NCBI RefSeq assembly: GCF_003073135.1 | Contig: NZ_PGDQ01000004.1 | Coordinates: 360,363-424,362 of the forward strand | Reading direction: 5' to 3' | Length of the DNA: 64,000 nt | Source of the DNA: Euzebya rosea | Lineage (GTDB): Bacteria; Actinomycetota; Nitriliruptoria; Euzebyales; Euzebyaceae | Shown: positions 62,764 to 64,000 of the stretch, piece by piece | How positions within the stretch are numbered: position 1 is the first letter of the stretch | How the letters are laid out: each line of letters opens with the position of its first letter | Translations under genes and position numbers: made by a program | The notes under the pieces: model-generated | What the model was told of the DNA's origin: nothing | Database searches by the model: none | The model's input: only the letters and a program-made list of their open reading frames with translations

Positions 62764-64000
62764 CTAGGTCCATTCGGCCTTGCCGACGCCGTACTGCTCG
62801 ACCGGTGTGCCGTTGGCGTCCAGGTCGAGCGCACCGTTGCCGTTGCCGTCCACGACGACGAGGACGGTGCAGTCCGGTGCCTGCGAGGCCAGGCGCACGT
62901 CGATGTCGCCGTCCTCGTCGACCTCGGCGAGGTGGATGGTGCTGTCCCGGACGTCCTCACCGTTGACCTGCGCGATGCGCGCCTGTCCGGTGTCGGTGGT
63001 GGCGAAGCCGTCGGCGTCGCCGTCGTCGTCGGCATCGACGAAGGTGTCGACGTCGGCGCCGGTCACGTCGGCGTTCTCGCACGGGAAGACCACCAGGTCC
63101 AGCGGACCGTCGATGGGTTCCCCGTCGTAACGGCGGACGACGGTGAAGTCGTGCACACCCGGTGCCTCGGTGCTCAGCGCCTGCTGGGGCGTGACCGTGT
63201 AGGTCTGCGTCATTGCCGGGGTGTCCTCACCGTCGTCGCCGTCCCCGGAGCAGGACTCGGCGAGCCCCTCGGCCCCGTTGGCGACATCGAGCGACACGGC
63301 CTCGGTCCCACCCACGACCTGCAGGACCTCGAGGGTCGGGCAGTGGTCGCTGAACCACGTTGCGGCGTGTTCGCCGAGGAGGTCACGGTTGGCGGTCAGC
63401 AGGATCGGCGCCTCGAGCCGCCCGGACAGCTGACCGGCGGTCACGGCGTCGGGAAACGCGTCACCTGCGGCCAGCATGGCGGTGGTGTCCTCGAACCAGC
63501 CGGCATCGATGAACCAGTCGGCAACGATGGCGGCGGTGTCGGTGCGGTTGATGCCACCCAAGCGGGTGGTCAGGCGACCCTCGCGTTCGATCTCGGCCAG
63601 GACGTCGTCGCTGATGGCGTCGGGGCCACCGACGGCGATCACGTGCTCGGGATCGAGATCGATCAGCGCGTCCTGCGTCGCCTCCGGGAGGGTGTCCGGA
63701 TCGGTCAGCAGGAGGGGGATGGCGCCGTCGTTGGCGGGACCGCTGATCGACAGGGCGTCGGGGAAGTCAGTCCCGCTCGCCAGCGCAACGGTCGGCATGT
63801 CGTCAGCACCGAGCTCGGGCAGTCCACCGGCGATGGAACGAGCGGTCCGGGCGATGCGTGCGGCGGACTCGTACGGGTCGTCGTCGCCGACACGAGTGAC
63901 GGCCCAGCGCTCGGAGAGTGCGTCCTCGACGTCGCTGCTGATCGCCGCAGGGCCACCCAGCAGGGTCACGCGCTCGGCGCCCATGGTCGTCAGGGCGTCA
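62764..64000 (-). CDS. Cell wall-binding repeat 2 protein, 5' end beyond the window
   Basis: The frame is open to base 64000. Three CWB2-like repeats are visible (VTLLGGPAAIS, VIAVGGPDAIS, VLQVVGGTEAVS with ALASGTDFPDALS and LAAGDAFPDAVTAG), followed by a linker rich in Asp/Gly (SCSGDGDDGED) and a C-terminal beta domain containing calcium-type DADDDGDADGF and DGNGNGALDLD loops. Anchors to cell-wall polymers. Such proteins are abundant in Nitriliruptoria and relatives. Confidence 0.88.
   Translation of the reverse strand, partial: DALTTMGAERVTLLGGPAAISSDVEDALSERWAVTRVGDDDPYESAARIARTARSIAGGLPELGADDMPTVALASGTDFPDALSISGPANDGAIPLLLTDPDTLPEATQDALIDLDPEHVIAVGGPDAISDDVLAEIEREGRLTTRLGGINRTDTAAIVADWFIDAGWFEDTTAMLAAGDAFPDAVTAGQLSGRLEAPILLTANRDLLGEHAATWFSDHCPTLEVLQVVGGTEAVSLDVANGAEGLAESCSGDGDDGEDTPAMTQTYTVTPQQALSTEAPGVHDFTVVRRYDGEPIDGPLDLVVFPCENADVTGADVDTFVDADDDGDADGFATTDTGQARIAQVNGEDVRDSTIHLAEVDEDGDIDVRLASQAPDCTVLVVVDGNGNGALDLDANGTPVEQYGVGKAEWT

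Overview
The window is high-GC DNA, dense with genes that overlap by 1-8 bases and often start with GTG or TTG. Together with a cell-wall-binding repeat 2 protein, a SARP-type regulator, a DUF1918/DUF1876 protein and actinobacterial-style signal transduction, this points to an actinobacterium. A deep-branching, high-GC lineage such as Nitriliruptoria/Euzebya is my best guess, as inference only. No rRNA, tRNA or CRISPR array was seen.

Layout. 1-2.8 kb: BlaI/M56 sensor pair and a small operon with a BNR propeller, a membrane-anchored CxxC redoxin and a membrane protein. 2.8-10.1 kb: a CopC/cytochrome c chimera, then a tightly overlapping cytochrome c maturation (System I) operon ccmABCDEFG-H/I ending in a cupredoxin. 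10.2-13 kb: a redox cassette in which two genes carry an in-frame TGA exactly where the family has a catalytic cysteine, followed by SECIS-like hairpins: a secreted TlpA-like redoxin (U-x-x-C) and a CcdA membrane thiol transporter. A ferric-reductase-like membrane protein sits between them. 13-27 kb: permease, CsoR-like fragment, a decayed cupredoxin/ATPase, a two-component system, an ABC exporter, a multicopper oxidase, a broken ion channel, a His-rich protein with CopC-CopD, and a cytochrome c/cupredoxin lipoprotein pair. 27-35.7 kb: a complex I-like operon (nuoA, fused NuoB/NuoD-like, H, J, K, L, M, N, read leftward) with no NuoC/E/F/G/I and no Fe-S ligands in the fused subunit. 35.7-39.9 kb: YHS protein, copper-ATPase pseudogene, TlpA, hydrolase, CDF-type transporter and ArsR repressor. 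39.9-44.4 kb: a MobF conjugative relaxase and plasmid-type small genes. 44.6-55.2 kb: second, partly decayed copies of the copper genes, an unfamiliar two-repeat Cys-rich protein, DUF305 protein, cupredoxin, AhpD-like protein, CPH-type copper ATPase, giant SARP regulator, and the second cytochrome c/cupredoxin pair. 55.2-64 kb: ordinary chromosomal genes (MBL hydrolase, trypsin-like protease, uvrA, pcm, DUF1918/1876, FAD oxidoreductase, CWB2 protein).

How it fits together (inference). The first 55 kb read as an accessory island for extracytoplasmic copper, c-type cytochrome and thiol chemistry. Copper is handled by CopC-CopD, multicopper oxidase, cupredoxins and a CopB-type ATPase. Cytochromes are matured by Ccm, with reducing power that may come through the selenocysteine CcdA and redoxin. 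CsoR-type operator-like boxes lie in front of four copper transcription units. Repeated gene decay (three separate copper-ATPase relics, a truncated CopC, several single-base frameshifts), duplicated modules and a relaxase indicate plasmid-derived, rearranged DNA.
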